DNA of 64,000 nt from Linanthus parryae (lineage: Eukaryota > Streptophyta > Magnoliopsida > Ericales > Polemoniaceae): assembly GCA_023055425.1 (NCBI GenBank), contig JALGPY010000003.1:19961001-20025000 (forward strand). The letters run 5' to 3'. Of the stretch, positions 22,860 to 35,639 are shown piece by piece. The notes under the pieces are model-generated. The model worked only from the letters and a program-made list of their open reading frames with translations. It did no database searches and had not been told where the DNA came from. Numbering within the stretch: position 1 is the stretch's first letter; every line of letters begins with the position of its first letter. The translations under genes were made by a program, and so were the position numbers.

Positions 22860-24320
22860 ATTTGTAAAAACCCAGGGGGAGTTATCCAGTGGTGATGATG
22901 AAAGACATGTTTTGGTTGAGAGACTTGTTCAAAGCCCAAAAGCTTTGAAGCTTTCAGCACTTACATTCTTGCTGACAGTTTATGTTTTGCAGGACTTATA
23001 CTTGATTGGTTTGAAAGCTTAAGTCTATATTCATACTGTCTTGCAAATATTCTTGAACTTTTATATTTTGCTAATAAGGCTAGATAAGGATGCATGATGA
23101 TAAATTTTAAGGATCACTTGATTGTTGGTCAAATATTTGAAATGCACCCAAAGCTCCAAAGCTTAGGAGGTTGCCATTGGACTTCTGTCTGTTATATTTT
23201 TGGCTAACAAATTCTTGTTGCAGGTTAATCTATCTGGTTATATGATAGGTTATTGAATTGTTCTAAAGTCATATTCTTATTGTTGATTATTATTTTAGTT
23301 AATTATATAGATTTGTTTATAGTATTTAGTTTCAAAAGAAAATAGCTAAGTTTACTGGTTTAAACTGATCTGTCAAATTAGATCACTATATCTGTGCTAT
23401 TTTCTCTGGATTGGATTTGATCTTGTGATTAAGTTTTGCAGGGATGGTCGTTGGTCAAGCCTGCCTAACAAAATTAAATCAGCTATTCAAATATAGTTAT
23501 TGAAAGAAGTTGTTTGGGGTTGAGGATTTATATGAATTGTGTTCCTAAAATCTATCAGGTTGTTCAGGTAGGTGATGCAGCTGTTATTAGTTTGAATTTC
23601 AAGTAGTAACACAGAGGTGATACACAGAACATACTTGGGAGATCATCAACAATCATTTCAAACAGATTGAGAGCTCAAATTGGAAGAAGATCAAATTATC
23701 TCAGTCACTCCAGACATCTGAAGAACAAATCTGAGCAGCACTGCTTATATTATTCCTGTGTTCTTCTTTCTTGTGCTATACTTTTTTTATTAATTAGAAA
23801 TGCTTAACCTCACCAACTGTTAGAAGCTAGTTGTTCAGGTGAACAAGAAGAGGTTCTTATTATTTTATTAGATTGTAGCTGGAACTAGATAGGTTTCGAA
23901 CCACAAGCTGTATAAGTGTAAGGTAGTTCACCTAGACTTGAGATCGAGGGCTAAGTCTATGATCAATAAGAAGTTGTTCAAATCCTGGAGGGATAGTATC
24001 CCTCAGGCGGAGAGTAGGCTCATTGGTGGCTTAACTTCGGAAAAAATTATTGTGTTCATCTCTCTACAAGTTATGCATTTCACTCTGCACAACATAGGGA
24101 AGCTATAAAGCTTTGGAGGATTTTCTTCTTCAAAGCTTTGAAGCTCCAGAAAGTCACAAACTGTTTCAAACCTCTTTAGCTTTGTCCAAGGCTTTGAGAT
24201 TTCATTAGATTAGTGTGTTAAAGTTTCAAAAGTTCATTTTTCATAAAAGTTTGCATACTCTATTCAACCCCCCCCTCTAGAGATATAGATCATGTTTCAT
24301 ACCTGCATTACACGCTTTCA
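22860..24320 (+). repeat. Copia-3 5' LTR region (left boundary unresolved)
   Basis: It ends ...CGCTTTCA at 24320, directly before the primer site, as an LTR should. The sequence contains CAAAGCTTTG-type palindromes also found at 62370-62437. A purine tract CAGGGGGAG at about 22873-22881 may mark the end of an upstream part, such as the tail of a tandem or partly duplicated element. Without the right LTR the start cannot be set. Confidence 0.5.
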
Positions 24321-24322
24321 AT

Positions 24323-24334
24323 TGGTATCAGAGC
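24323..24334 (+). other. Copia-3 primer-binding site
   Basis: TGGTATCAGAGC, two bases after the LTR end, is complementary to the 3' end of initiator-Met tRNA, the standard copia primer. Confidence 0.85.
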
Positions 24335-24369
24335 TTGGGTCACTGTAAAGATCTAACCATATTGTGACA

Positions 24370-25672
24370 ATGAGTAATTTAGGTGATGGTGGATTGACAC
24401 AAGGAAGAGCAGCCAATAGACCACCACTGTTCTGTGGTGACAACTTTGTGCACTGGAAATCATTGATGAAGATGTTCATCATGGATCAGGACATGAAGTT
24501 ATGGTCAATCACTCAAAATGGTCCCTATATCTACTATATTACATCCGATGGGATCAAAAATGTCTAGACAGAAGAGAATCTTTCAATTACTGAATTGGAA
24601 AAGGTATGAAAGAATTATAAAGCTATGAACTTGTTATATTGTAATCTTAGTGCAAATGAGTTCAATAGAATATACAACTGCAAAAGTGCCAAGGAGATTT
24701 GGGACAAGTTGATTGTGACTTATGAAGGAACTAGTCAAGTCAAGTATACTAAAATCAACATTCTTCTAAGGCAATATAATCCATCAAGGACATGTTTAAA
24801 AGATTCATAGACAATGTGAATAACTTAGAATTCTTGGGAAAAGCATTCTCAAATGAATAAAAGGTCTGAAAGATTCTAATAATCTACCAAAAGCCAAGTG
24901 GGAGCCAAAGACTACTGCAATTGAGGAAGCTCAAGATTTGAGCCTCCTAGAGCTAGATGATCTGCAAGGCAATCTGTTCACTCATGAGATTTCTATGAAG
25001 GAAGTGGATGGTAACATGAGTGACAATATCAAGAACCTGGCACTCAAGGAAAAATACAATGAGAAATCCCAAAGCCCTGAACAGGAAGATGATAATGAGA
25101 AGGAGCCTTAGCCTTGATCTCCAAAGCCTTGACCAATATTCTGAAAATGATGAAAAACTTTGGAAACAAGTATTACAACAAGGACAAGTCCTGATCCTCA
25201 AGCAGCAAGGATCACAGAGGTAAGTCTTCTTCGCATTCACATAAATCTAAAGTAATGAATTGCTTTGAATGTGGAGATACAGATAACTTGGTTAGAGACT
25301 GTCCACAAAAGAAGGAACATGCATATTACCAAGAAGGAAAATGACAACAGAAGGAAGAAAGCTATGGTTGCATCATGGAGTGATTCTGATTCATCAACTG
25401 ATTTAGATTCAGATGAAGAACAAGCTAATATTTGCCTAATGGCTGAGCATGAAGAAGAAAACAGCTCAGACAAGCACATTGAGGAGATAGTTAAAAATCT
25501 TCTTGCTAGTCCTTCTGATGTTCTACCTGAAATCCTCAAAATCATGTTTTTAAATGAGGAAAGTTATATCTGTAAAGGTGAAATTTCCTGAGCAGGCAAA
25601 ATAAAATTTAGATTTGGTTTTTCTTAATAAGAATCTTGAAGTATCTAAGTCAAAAATTTACAATGACTTCAA
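24370..25672 (+). pseudogene. Copia-3 gag, first part, broken
   Basis: The start region encodes PPLFCGDNFVHWKSLMKMF, the typical copia gag opening, followed by KSAKEIWDKLIVTYEG (UBN2-type gag core) near 24682. Stops occur near 24565 and 24608, with frame changes near 24800-25100. A zinc-knuckle remnant (CFECG) lies near 25262 and an acidic DSDSSTDLDSDEE segment near 25390. The end is interrupted by Copia-4 at 25673. Confidence 0.85.
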
Positions 25673-27093
25673 TGTTGGAATAGATGCCCTAGAGGCAATC
25701 TAGTTTAGTATGAATTTGTAATTGGCTAGAAAATTCATTTATTATTTATTGGATATTTAATATAATGAAGTCCTTAGATTTACAATCGTGTTGTTTATCT
25801 TAAATATCCCTAATGATTAAATGGGACAATCATCTATAGACTAGTATGGGGTTGGATTGATATGGAGATATCACGATCCAACACATAGGTGTGCATTACG
25901 GAATGTTGCACTGGATTGACCCATCACCGAGAAGGCTACATACACGTTATGTTAAGTCACAAGTGCTTCTCGGGTACAATGGTATTGTCATCCTTAGACT
26001 TGAAGTCACTAGATATTCTAGTTGTGGATCATTGTGATCTTGGTAGCGTTAAACGCTACACCGTAACTGGGTAGTTATAAAGGCGTGTACTGGATACAAT
26101 GAGAAGCAAGCTTAGAGATCGTAGTGGACGTAGAGAGGATTTTCCCCTCCCACATAACGGGAGCAAATATCCAAGGCCACTCGAAGGATAGTGCTTATAG
26201 AATGTCTGGCCAGACTCAAATAAATCAATATATGGGATATTGATGTTATTTGCACGAATAAGGCTATTCCATGGATCGAGAAACTAGGGATTGGATATAC
26301 GAGTGTGACTTGTATGTCTCGTGTCCAATCCGGATATGGAGGCAAAGGGATGAGACAATTACTTGTACAAGGTTGTCTAGATGACTATTCTATTAGTTGG
26401 CTAGAATGGATGTTTTGCTAGAAACCGCTCCATATTAGCAAAGAGTTGCTACCAACTAGATAGAACCTATGGGGTCACACGCTATATAGAGTTGTACTAG
26501 ATTTGGGAATTAATTAATTGGATTAATTAATTAGAAGGATCACTTTGCAAACCCTTGCAAACTTAGTAGGGACTAATTTGCAAGGAAGGGACTAAATTGA
26601 ATTCTAGTAGGACTAGAATAAGTCCTTCAGGTAGTTAACAAGGAGTTGTTGGACTATATAAAGGACCCTCCTTCCTTCCTTCCTCATAACTTATGCTCTA
26701 AAGAGAACATAACAAGAGTGGGAGAGAACAAAGGAGAGAGAGAGCAAGCAACAAGGAGGACGCCGCCCCCTTGCCGCCGCCCCTCGTCCCCGACGCCACA
26801 AGAGGGCCGAACCCCCTCTTTGTGTCTCGTTTTGCGTGATTCCTTCACCCTCCTCTCATTCCGGGCTAGCACCAAGGAGATTGGAGATCTAGGATCAACT
26901 CTAGGCGTGGATCAACTATAGAGAACGTGACACTATTCGCGTTTGAAGTCATCAAGGAGAACCCAAAGGTGTGTTTATGATTTCTTACCTTCACTATCGT
27001 TATGCATCTAGACTTGTGATCCTTGGAGGGTTTTGCATGGTTGTTTGTTTGATTATGCTTCCGTTTGCGCGATCCATGAATCAAAACCCTACA
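25673..27093 (+). repeat. Copia-4 5' LTR
   Basis: The 1421-bp LTR carries a promoter: TATATAAA at 26655-26662 followed by a purine-rich leader. The GC-rich block at 26758-26820 lies in the likely R/U5 part. It is nearly identical to 32746-34176. Confidence 0.95.
26655..26662 (+). promoter_or_regulatory. Copia-4 LTR TATA box
   Basis: TATATAAA, followed by GGACCCTCCTTCC; the same site occurs at 33738-33745 in the right LTR. It probably drives the genomic transcript. Confidence 0.7.
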
Positions 27094-27094
27094 G

Positions 27095-27106
27095 TGGTAT
27101 CAGAGC
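27095..27106 (+). other. Copia-4 primer-binding site
   Basis: TGGTATCAGAGC begins one base after the LTR end at 27093 and is complementary to initiator-Met tRNA. Confidence 0.9.
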
Positions 27107-28779
27107 CACAGGTCATAGAGCATAAACGTAGTTTATGTGTTACATTCTTGTTGTTTTACACCTTAATTTGTTGTTTATCGCGTAAAACAAGACAAATCAA
27201 GCATTGGATGCAATTTGTCAAAGAATTAATCATAAAAAGACCCAATTATTGCATTGGATGCATGAATTGGTGAGTTTGAGAAATTTTAGGATCTTGGATC
27301 TAGGGTTTGGGCATCCTTGGGGAAGAAGGAGTTCTCCCAAAACAAGGAAACAACCAAACTTGGGCTCCAAGCAAGGAGGTTGTTTTGGAAACAACCTCCA
27401 CAAGGAGGTTCGGCCCCCTAGGGGACCGCCCCCCTTGCTTGCCGCCCAAGATTGGCGCCCTAAGGGGCCGGGCGGCCCTAACCCGCGGGCCAAGCTTGCG
27501 GGTTTTGGGCCGGGCCGGCCCTAGGGCTTTATGGTTCACTTTGTTTGGGCCCGGGCAATTGGATTGTTGGGCCCATGGACCGTTTTAACCCTAGAAATCT
27601 TAAAATCAATTAAAATTGACCAAGCGCGTTAAAATTGGATTTTAACTGTTTATGTGCAAATCGCATGGTGATTGGATATGGCCTTAGGATGTGGTTTGAT
27701 GTGGATGTTTAATTTTGTGTTTTGGTTTTACGGCCTGCGAGCTGATCAATTAATTGTAATAATTAATTAGGGTTTTATGGCCTGCGTGCCATTTTTTTTC
27801 TCAACTTGTGAGATTTATTTTATTTAGTATAGATATTAGCTAGTGCTAGATAAAGTAGATTGTTAGCCAAGATTGAAGAAAAGAAGCCCAAAGCCAAAGA
27901 AGCCACAAAAGATGGAGCATGGAGCATGGAGCACACCACATGACTATGAAGGATGGACCAAAAGATCAAGACGCATGGAGATGTGTTTGTTTAGGGTTCA
28001 TAGATAATTCCATTGGCTTGGAATTATCTTAGTCTAGAAAAGGCCATATCCACATCACGTTTAATTTCTGTTTTGTGGTTGTTTATTTATTGTCTTATTA
28101 TTTGTGTGGTTGGTGTATGGATGATGCATGCAATTAGGATAATAAGATAATTAGACAACCCGGATCTATTATTTGGAGTTGTGCCCAAACTCAAATAGAT
28201 AGATTAGTTGATATTGATCAACAAGATAATTAAAATTAAAATTGAAAATCCCTCAAATTTTAAATATTGTGTTCTTGCCTTCTCGTTATTTAAACACTCA
28301 TTATCATCATTATTTATCGAGTTCGTGCGTGCCAAAGCATGGCGACTTGGTTCATAATGATGGAATGCGATGGCACGTAACAATGTGCAATTGTTTAGAT
28401 AAGAGGTTGAACACAACTAGGCTATTAATTTGATTAAGAAACCTAGAGGCAATCAATTGGGATTATCCATACGGATGGATAAATAAGGAGTTATTTGCCC
28501 GATTGAACCAAGAGTTGCATATGGGATGCAATTGGAAATCGTTCCTACCTAAGAAGTAATCAAATTATGGGTGACTTGCCAAAGCAAGCTCATAAGGAGA
28601 TGAAAAGATGGATCTTGGCCCACTAGAAAATATAAGGATATTTTCCGCATTAATATCTTGAGGGTTATTAATCCGTAGAAAAATAGTGGGAGCTATATTT
28701 AATAAACTAGCCATTATTAAATATAGTCAAAAATTCACAAATACTAAAACTTGCGTATTTTCCTTTTGTAGAATTCCAA
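27107..28779 (+). other. Copia-4 untranslated leader
   Basis: About 1.67 kb separate the primer site from the gag ATG, a long leader. It includes a GC-rich part at 27400-27560 with a repeated GGGCCGGGC-like core; packaging signals would lie here. No conserved protein is visible. Confidence 0.6.
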
Positions 28780-29739
28780 ATGGCAAACAACTCATCGAGT
28801 TCACAACATTCCCTACGATCTGTCCTTGAGAAGGACAAGCTCTCTGGAACCAACTTTCTTGATTGGTACAGAAACTTGAGAATTGTTCTCAAGCAAGAGA
28901 AGAAGCTGTACGCAATAGAGGAACATGTTCCAGAAGGTCCAGAGAATCAGACACCTGCTGCCTTAAAGGCGTATCAAAAGCGTGTTGATGACGCTAATGA
29001 TGCGGCCTGCCTAATGCTTTGCACCATGACCTCTGAGCTTCAGAAGCAACATGAGAACATGAATGCTGTCGATATGATCGAACATCTAAAGCAGCTCTTC
29101 CAAGAGCAGGCGAGGGTAGAGAGGTATGAGGTCTCAAAGGCACTGTTCAAATGTCATCTGGCAGAAGGGAGCCCGGTGGGACCCCATGTACTCCGAATGA
29201 TCGGGTACTTGGAGAATCTCGCCCGGCTTGGGTTCCCGGTCGGCCAAGAGTTGGCAACCGATCTCGTGTTGCAATCGTTGCCTGAAAGTTATGGACAGTT
29301 CATTATGAACTATAACATGAACGAGATCGTTAAACCACTGCCAGATTTGCTCAACATGTTGAGGACGGCTGAACAGAGCATCAACAAGGGTAAGGGCAAA
29401 GCCATTATGATGGTGCATAAAGGAAAGGGCAAAAAGTTTGCATCTTCCTCCAAGGGCAAAGGCAAGTCAGTTGCTAAGTCCAAGGAACAAGCCCTTAAGC
29501 CTGTTGGTGGCATTGCCAAGGTCGTGACTAAGGGTGAATGTCACTACTGTAGTCAACCTGGACACTGGAGGAGGAATTGCCCAAAATATCTAGAGGACAA
29601 GAGGCTTGGAATAGTGATTCCACCACCACCAGGTATTTTTTGTTGTAGATGTCAATTTAACTGTCTCTACATCATGGGTATTAGATACTGGATGTGGATC
29701 TCATATTTGTCGAAATATGCAGGATCTAAAGAGAAGTAA
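28780..29739 (+). pseudogene. Copia-4 gag
   Basis: The frame starts MANNSSSSQHSLRSVLEKDK and continues with GTNFLDWYRNLRIVLKQEKK, a copia gag opening, then a UBN2-type gag body, a Lys/Gly-rich stretch, and the zinc knuckle CHYCSQPGHWRRNC (CX2CX4HX4C, residues 254-267) that binds RNA. After residue 285 the frame leaves the expected protease sequence at a six-T run (29636-29641); the protease motif continues in the +1 frame. Gag itself is intact up to that point. Whether the shift is a mutation or a programmed site cannot be told from one copy. Confidence 0.88.
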
Positions 29740-32731
29740 AAGATTGGCTAAAGGGGTGGTAGATCTGCGCGTTGGGAATGGAGCAAAGGTTGCTGCGTTG
29801 GCCATAGGCGTGTGCGAGCTATCTCTGCCTTCAGGATTAGTTTTAGAATTAAATAATTGATATTTTGTGCCTGCTATGAGCAGAAACATTATTTCTATTT
29901 CTTGTTTGGACAAGGAAGGTTTTATTATTTCAATAAAGAACAATTGTTGTTCCTTTTATTTGAATAATATTCACTATTTTAGTGCGCAATTATTTAATGG
30001 ACTTTATGTCCTTGATCTAAGCAATCCTGTCTACAACATTAATACCAAGCGGATTAAAATAAATGATTTAAATCCTGCTTATTTATGGCATTGTCGTTTA
30101 GGCCACATAAATGAGAAACGTGTATCTAGACTCCATAAGGATGGATTACTAGACTCATTTGATTTTGAATCATATGAGAAATGTGAGGCTTGTTTATTGG
30201 GAAAAATGACAAAGTCCCCTTTCAATAAGAAAGGTGAGAGGACTAGTGAGCAATTGGCGCTCATACATACCGATGTGTGTGGGCCGTTTGCCACGCCTGC
30301 CAGGGGTGGTTATGTCTACTTCATTACGTTTACTGATGATTTCAGTAGATATGGATTTGTGTACCTTATGAGGGCAAAATCCGAATCCTTTGAAGTGTTC
30401 AAAGAATTCAAAAATGAAGTAGAGAAGCAACTTGGCAAAAGTATCAAGGCTCTACGATCGGATCGTGGAGGAGAATACTTGAGCCAAGAGTTTGACGACT
30501 ATCTTAGAGAGTGTGGGATCGTGTCCCAACTCACTCCACCCGGAACGCCACAATGGAATGGCGTGTCCGAGAGGAGGAATCGAACCCTATTGGATATGGT
30601 TCGGTCTATGATGTGTCAAACCGATCTTCCATTATCATTTTGGGGCTACGCTCTATTAAGTGCAGCTTTCACCATTAACCGTGTTCCATCTAAATCAGTC
30701 ATGAAGACACCATATGAGATGTGGAGTGGGAGGCGTCCCACACTGTCGTTCATGAGGATTTGGGGCTGCGATGTCTATGTAAAGCGTTTACAATCAGACA
30801 AGATAGGGGCTAAATCGGATAAGTGTAAGTTTGTGGGGTACCCTAAGGAAACTAAGGGATACTACTTCTACAATCCAGCCGAGAACAAAGTGTTTGTTGC
30901 TCGGACCGGCGTGTTTCTAGAAAGAGGTTTTGTCTCTAAAGAAGCAAGTGGGAGGAATGTAGAACTTGAAGAAGTTCAAGAACCACAAATCACTGAACCG
31001 ATTATGGAACATGAACAGGAATCACAAGCAGTTGTGGAGCCACCTGTTCAGGTAACACAAGAGCTTCGTAGATCTAGTAGAGTGCGCCAGGAACCCGAGA
31101 GGTACGGACTTCTCGTAACTGATTCCGGCGACATGATGCTCATAGATGATGAGCCTACTACCTATGAGGAGGCCATGAGTGGCCCAGACTCGCAGAAGTG
31201 GCTTGACGCCATGAGATCCGAGATGGAATCCATGTATACCAACAAAGTATGGACTTTGGTGGAACCACCTAATGGGGCGCGGCCCATAGGGTGCAAGTGG
31301 GTCTTCAAGAAGAAGATCGACATGGATGGTAATGTGATTACCTATAAGGGCCGATTGGTGGCTAAAGGATTCAGACAGATTCATGGTATTGACTATGACG
31401 AAACCTTTTCACCAGTCGCAATGACCAAATCCATCCGAATCCTACTTGCAATTGCAGCATACTACGACTATGAGATTTGGCAGATGGATGTCAAAACAGC
31501 ATTCCTTTATGGGAATCTCCTCGAGGATGTGTATATGATACAGCCAGAGGGTTTTGAGGATCCAAAGCAAGCCAACAAAGTCTGTAAACTGCAACGATCC
31601 ATTTATGGATTAAAGCAAGCTTCTAGGAGTTGGAATCGACGTTTTGATGAAGTGGTCAAAGAGTTTGGCTTCATCAGAAACGAAGATGAGTCTTGTGTCT
31701 ACAAGAAGGTTAGTGGGAGCTCTGTAGCTTTTCTGGTCTTGTATGTGGATGACATACTACTCATTGGAAACGACATTCCCATGCTGCAATCTGTGAAAGA
31801 TTGGCTATGAAAGTGTTTTTCAATGAAGGACTTAGGGGAAGCAGCCTATATACTCGGTATAAAGATCTATAGAGATAGATCTAAGAGGTTGCTAGGCCTA
31901 AGTCAGAGTACATATATTGACAAGGTGTTGAAACGGTTCAACATGCAAGACTCCAAGAAGGGGTTCTTGCCCATGTCACATGGAATCACTCTTTCGAAGA
32001 GTGGTTGTCCTTCCAATGAGATTGAGAAGGAACGCATGAGTAGGATTCCCTATGCCTCGGCCATAGGATCTATCATGTACGCCATGTTATGTACTAGACC
32101 AGATGTGTCATATGCCTTGAGTATGACAAGCAGATACCAATCCAATCCAGGTGAGAGTCACTGGATTGCTGTCAAGAACATCCTAAAGTACTTGAGAAGA
32201 ACTAAGGATGCTTTCTTGATGTTTGGCGGTGAGGAAGAGTTGCGTGTAAGGGGTTACACTGATGCAAGCTTCCAAACCGATAGAGATGACTTTAGATCAC
32301 AGTCGGGATATGTGTTTTGCCTAAATGGAGCAGCGGTGAGCTGGAAGAGTTCCAAGCAAGAGACGGTAGCTGATTCTACAACAGAGGCTGAGTACATTGC
32401 TGCAAATGGCGCAGCAAAGGAGGCTGTTTGGATCAGAAAGTTTGTTTCTGAACTTGGTGTGGTCCCTAGCATTGCGGATCCAGTGGAGTTGTTCTGTGAC
32501 AACACTGGGGCGATCGCGCAATCGAAGGAACCAAGATCGCACCAGAAGTCCAAGCATGTGCTCAGGAAGTTTCATCTGATTCGAGATATTATCGATAGAG
32601 GAGACGTTCGGATATGCAAGATTCCTACAGATGATAATCTGTCAGACCCGCTTACGAAGCCTCTCACGCAGTGGAAGCATGAAGGGCACACTAGGAGTAT
32701 GGGCATACGAGATGCGCCAGATTGGCTCTAG
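29642..32731 (+). pseudogene. Copia-4 pol: protease, integrase, RT, RNase H
   Basis: In frame 2: protease LDTGCGSHIC near 29680; pre-integrase HCRLGHINEKRVSRLH near 30091; integrase core with HTDVCGPF near 30268, DDFSRYGFVYL near 30337 and SDRGGEYLSQEF near 30459; reverse transcriptase with MDVKTAFLYGNLLEDVYM near 31486 and catalytic YVDDILLIGND near 31743; RNase H with DSTTEAEYIAANGA near 32372 and a DPLTKPL end near 32647. Two in-frame TGA stops break it, at 29858-29860 (a Cys is expected in the family) and 31808-31810. All catalytic motifs remain. A terminal TAG ends it just before the purine tract and right LTR. Confidence 0.92.
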
Positions 32732-32745
32732 TGCAAGTGGGAGAC

Positions 32746-34176
32746 TGTTGGAATAGATGCCCTAGAGGCAATCTAGTTTAGTATGAATTTGTAATTGGCT
32801 AGAAAATTCATTTATTATTTATTGGATATTTAATATAATGAAGTCCTTAGATTTACAATCGTGTTGTTTATCTTAAATATCCCTAGTCAAGTATAATGAT
32901 TAAATGGGACAATCATCTATAGACTAGTATGGGGTTGGATTGATATGGAGATATCACGATCCAACACATAGGTGTGCATTACGGAATGTTGCACTGGATT
33001 GACCCATCACCGAGAAGGCTACATACACGTTATGTTAAGTCACAAGTGCTTCTCGGGTACAATGGTATTGTCATCCTTAGACTTGAAGTCACTAGATATT
33101 CTAGTTGTGGATCATTGTGATCTTGGTAGCGTTAAACGCTACACCGTAACTGGGTAGTTATAAAGGCGTGTACTGGATACAATGAGAAGCAAGCTTAGAG
33201 ATCGTAGTGGACGTAGAGAGGATTTGCCCCTCCCACATAACGGGAGCAAATATCCAAGGCCACTCGAAGGATAGTGCTTATAGAATGTCTGGCCAGACTC
33301 AAATAAATCAATATATGGGATATTGATGTTATTTGCACGAATAAGGCTATTCCATGGATCGAGAAACTAGGGATTGGATATACGAGTGTGACTTGTATGT
33401 CTCGTGTCCAATCCGGATTTGGAGGCAAAGGGATGAGACAATTACTTGTACAAGGTTGTCTAGATGACTATTCTATTAGTTGGCTAGAATGGATGTTTTG
33501 CTAGAAACCGCTCCATATTAGCAAAGAGTTGCTACCAACTAGATAGAACCTATGGGGTCACACGCTATATAGAGTTGTACTAGATTTGGGAATTAATTAA
33601 TTGGATTAATTAATTAGAAGGATCACTTTGCAAACCCTTGCAAACTTAGTAGGGACTAATTTGCAAGGAAGGGACTAAATTGAATTCTAGTAGGACTAGA
33701 ATAAGTCCTTTAGGTAGTTAACAAGGAGTTGTTGGACTATATAAAGGACCCTCCTTCCTTCCTTCCTCATAACTTATGCTCTAAAGAGAACATAACAAGA
33801 GTGGGAGAGAACAAAGGAGAGAGAGAGCAGGCAACAAGGAGGACGCCGCCCCCTTGCCGCCGCCCCTCGTCCCCGACGCCACAAGAGGGCCGAACCCCCT
33901 CTTTGTGTCTCGTTTTGCGTGATTCCTTCACCCTCCTCTCATTCCGGGCTAGCACCAAGGAGATTGGAGATCTAGGATCAACTCTAGGCGTGGATCAACT
34001 ATAGAGAACGTGACACTATTCGCGTTTGAAGTCATCAAGGAGAACCCAAAGGTGTGTTTATGATTTCTTACCTTCACTATCGTTATGCATCTAGACTTGT
34101 GATCCTTGGAGGGTTTTGCATGGTTGTTTGTTTGATTATGCTTCCGTTTGCGCGATCCATGAATCAAAACCCTACA
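32746..34176 (+). repeat. Copia-4 3' LTR
   Basis: The 1431-bp LTR is preceded by AAGTGGGAGAC, a purine-rich primer tract. It matches 25673-27093 except for four observed substitutions and the extra GTCAAGTATA at about 32886-32895. Confidence 0.95.
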
Positions 34177-34906
34177 TTCAAAGCCTTGGACAACAGGTTC
34201 AAAGCTTTGAAGGCACATGTCAAAGAAGTTGTAGATCAGAACTCTCTTATAACTTATAAGTATGTTGATCTAAAACATCGTGCAGATGATTTAGAACAAC
34301 ATAAAACTTCATTGACTGAGAAACTTCAAGAATCAAGAAAAGTTTTATCAATGTTTGCAGGCTCAGAACATAACCTCAATCTCATGTTTGGAGGAGTCTG
34401 AATTCTATACTCAAAAGTGGAATTGGTTACAATCTAAATTTTTCAAAGAAGAACCAAACCAAATTTGTAAACTCAAGAAGAAAACATTCTCCAAAATGTC
34501 ATTATTGTGGAAAACTTGGTCATGTGAAGCTAACTTGCCCCTTTAGAAGAACATAACCTCACATAATGAGGAATACTTATCCATATCAGCTTAAGGAACA
34601 AGTGAAACAGAATTGGGTTCCTAGAGGAATCTTGCAGGCTGTCACCAAATTCTACACTTGGTCTAATAGCCCGTTGAAGCATTGATTGAATTTTGCAGGC
34701 TGTCACCAATGCTAAGGATCAAAAGTGAATTATGGACAGTGATTGCTCCAGACATATGAGTTGAAAGAAATCTATATTCACAGAACTTAAAGAACAATAT
34801 AGAGGACCAACTAAACTTGGTGACAAAAAAAAATGCAACACTATTGGTATAAGTAGTATTGGTAATGAATCTGCAAGTTCTATTTCTGATGTTTACTTGG
34901 TAGAAG
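34177..34906 (+). pseudogene. Copia-3 gag end and protease
   Basis: It continues gag after Copia-4 with a coiled-coil-like segment (LKAHVKEVVDQN ... DLEQHKTSLTEKLQESRK), a zinc knuckle CHYCGKLGHVKLTC near 34502, and a degenerate protease region (IMDSDCSRHM, usually DSGCSRHM) near 34731. It ends in SISDVYLVE just before the CACTA-1 insertion at 34907. Stops and frame changes occur near 34400, 34545 and 34680. Confidence 0.85.
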
Positions 34907-35639
34907 CACTACTAGAAATAGGGCCTTTTCCCACGTTTAATAAACGCGGAAAAATAATGTACTACTGTGGGCAGAAGTTTTACCCGCGGGAGAACCCACG
35001 GTGAGGAGGCGCAAAAAGTTAGGTTGTGACAAAAGATTTGCCAACACGCATATACCGTGGGTAAAACTTTTTTGCAGGATTTAACGTGGGGAAAACCTTC
35101 GTCCCAAATACCGGTACGGTATTTTGAGTCCCGTCGCTATTATTATAATCACCGCGGTAGGTACCGGGGCTAATAGTTTTACAATTACCAGTCGGAACAC
35201 ACGCGGGTATTGCCACCCATTCTGGCGCCAATTTTTCCGCCATTATTTCTCTTTACCCACGTCATATACCGTGGGTACTGGAAGAGCATGTTTTCGAAAT
35301 CATGCTTGATTTTTTCCCACTAAACCCGTTTTGATGAAAGTTTTGTAAACTGTGATTTATACATCAAAATAAGCTTGCACAAACTATGCTACGACAAACA
35401 ATACAAACATAATTCCAAAAACATCCATCATTTGTGCCATTAACAATAAAAATAACTCCGTACAAGTGTCAAACTAAGACTACAAAACGCGTGTTATATT
35501 CAAAAGAGTTGGTCTTAACTCTTAACCATCTTATCTAAGAAGTCCAATACCGAAAATTTACCAAAATACATTACAAAATAAGAAGAGTATTGAAGAGAGG
35601 CTTAATTGTTTGAATTCTTCCTAACTCCTACTGATGGAG
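34907..35639. other. CACTA-1 left subterminal region
   Basis: Repeated CGTGGGTAAAA / CCCACGG motifs at about 34930, 34975, 35000, 35055, 35085 and 35255-35275 in both orientations. They are likely transposase-binding repeats. No coding sequence is seen before 35640. Confidence 0.7.

Larger units (their letters stand above)
25673..34176 (+). mobile_element. Copia-4: complete, young Ty1/copia element
   Basis: The 8504-bp element has LTRs of 1421 and 1431 bp, each TGTTGGAATAG...CCCTACA, and a perfect TSD TTCAA at 25668-25672 and 34177-34181. The LTRs differ by about four substitutions and a 10-bp indel (GTCAAGTATA, only in the right copy), about 0.3%. That implies a recent insertion, on the order of 10^5 years at usual plant rates (assumption). 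The primer site, gag, pol and the purine tract before the right LTR are all present. The coding region has a frame change and two TGA stops, so it may depend on other copies. Confidence 0.95.

Noticed and set aside
26646..26921. Open frames in the Copia-4 LTRs (also at 33729-34004), such as the 91-codon Pro/Arg-rich one
   Set aside because: They lie wholly inside LTR promoter/leader sequence, repeat in both LTRs and look like compositional artefacts.
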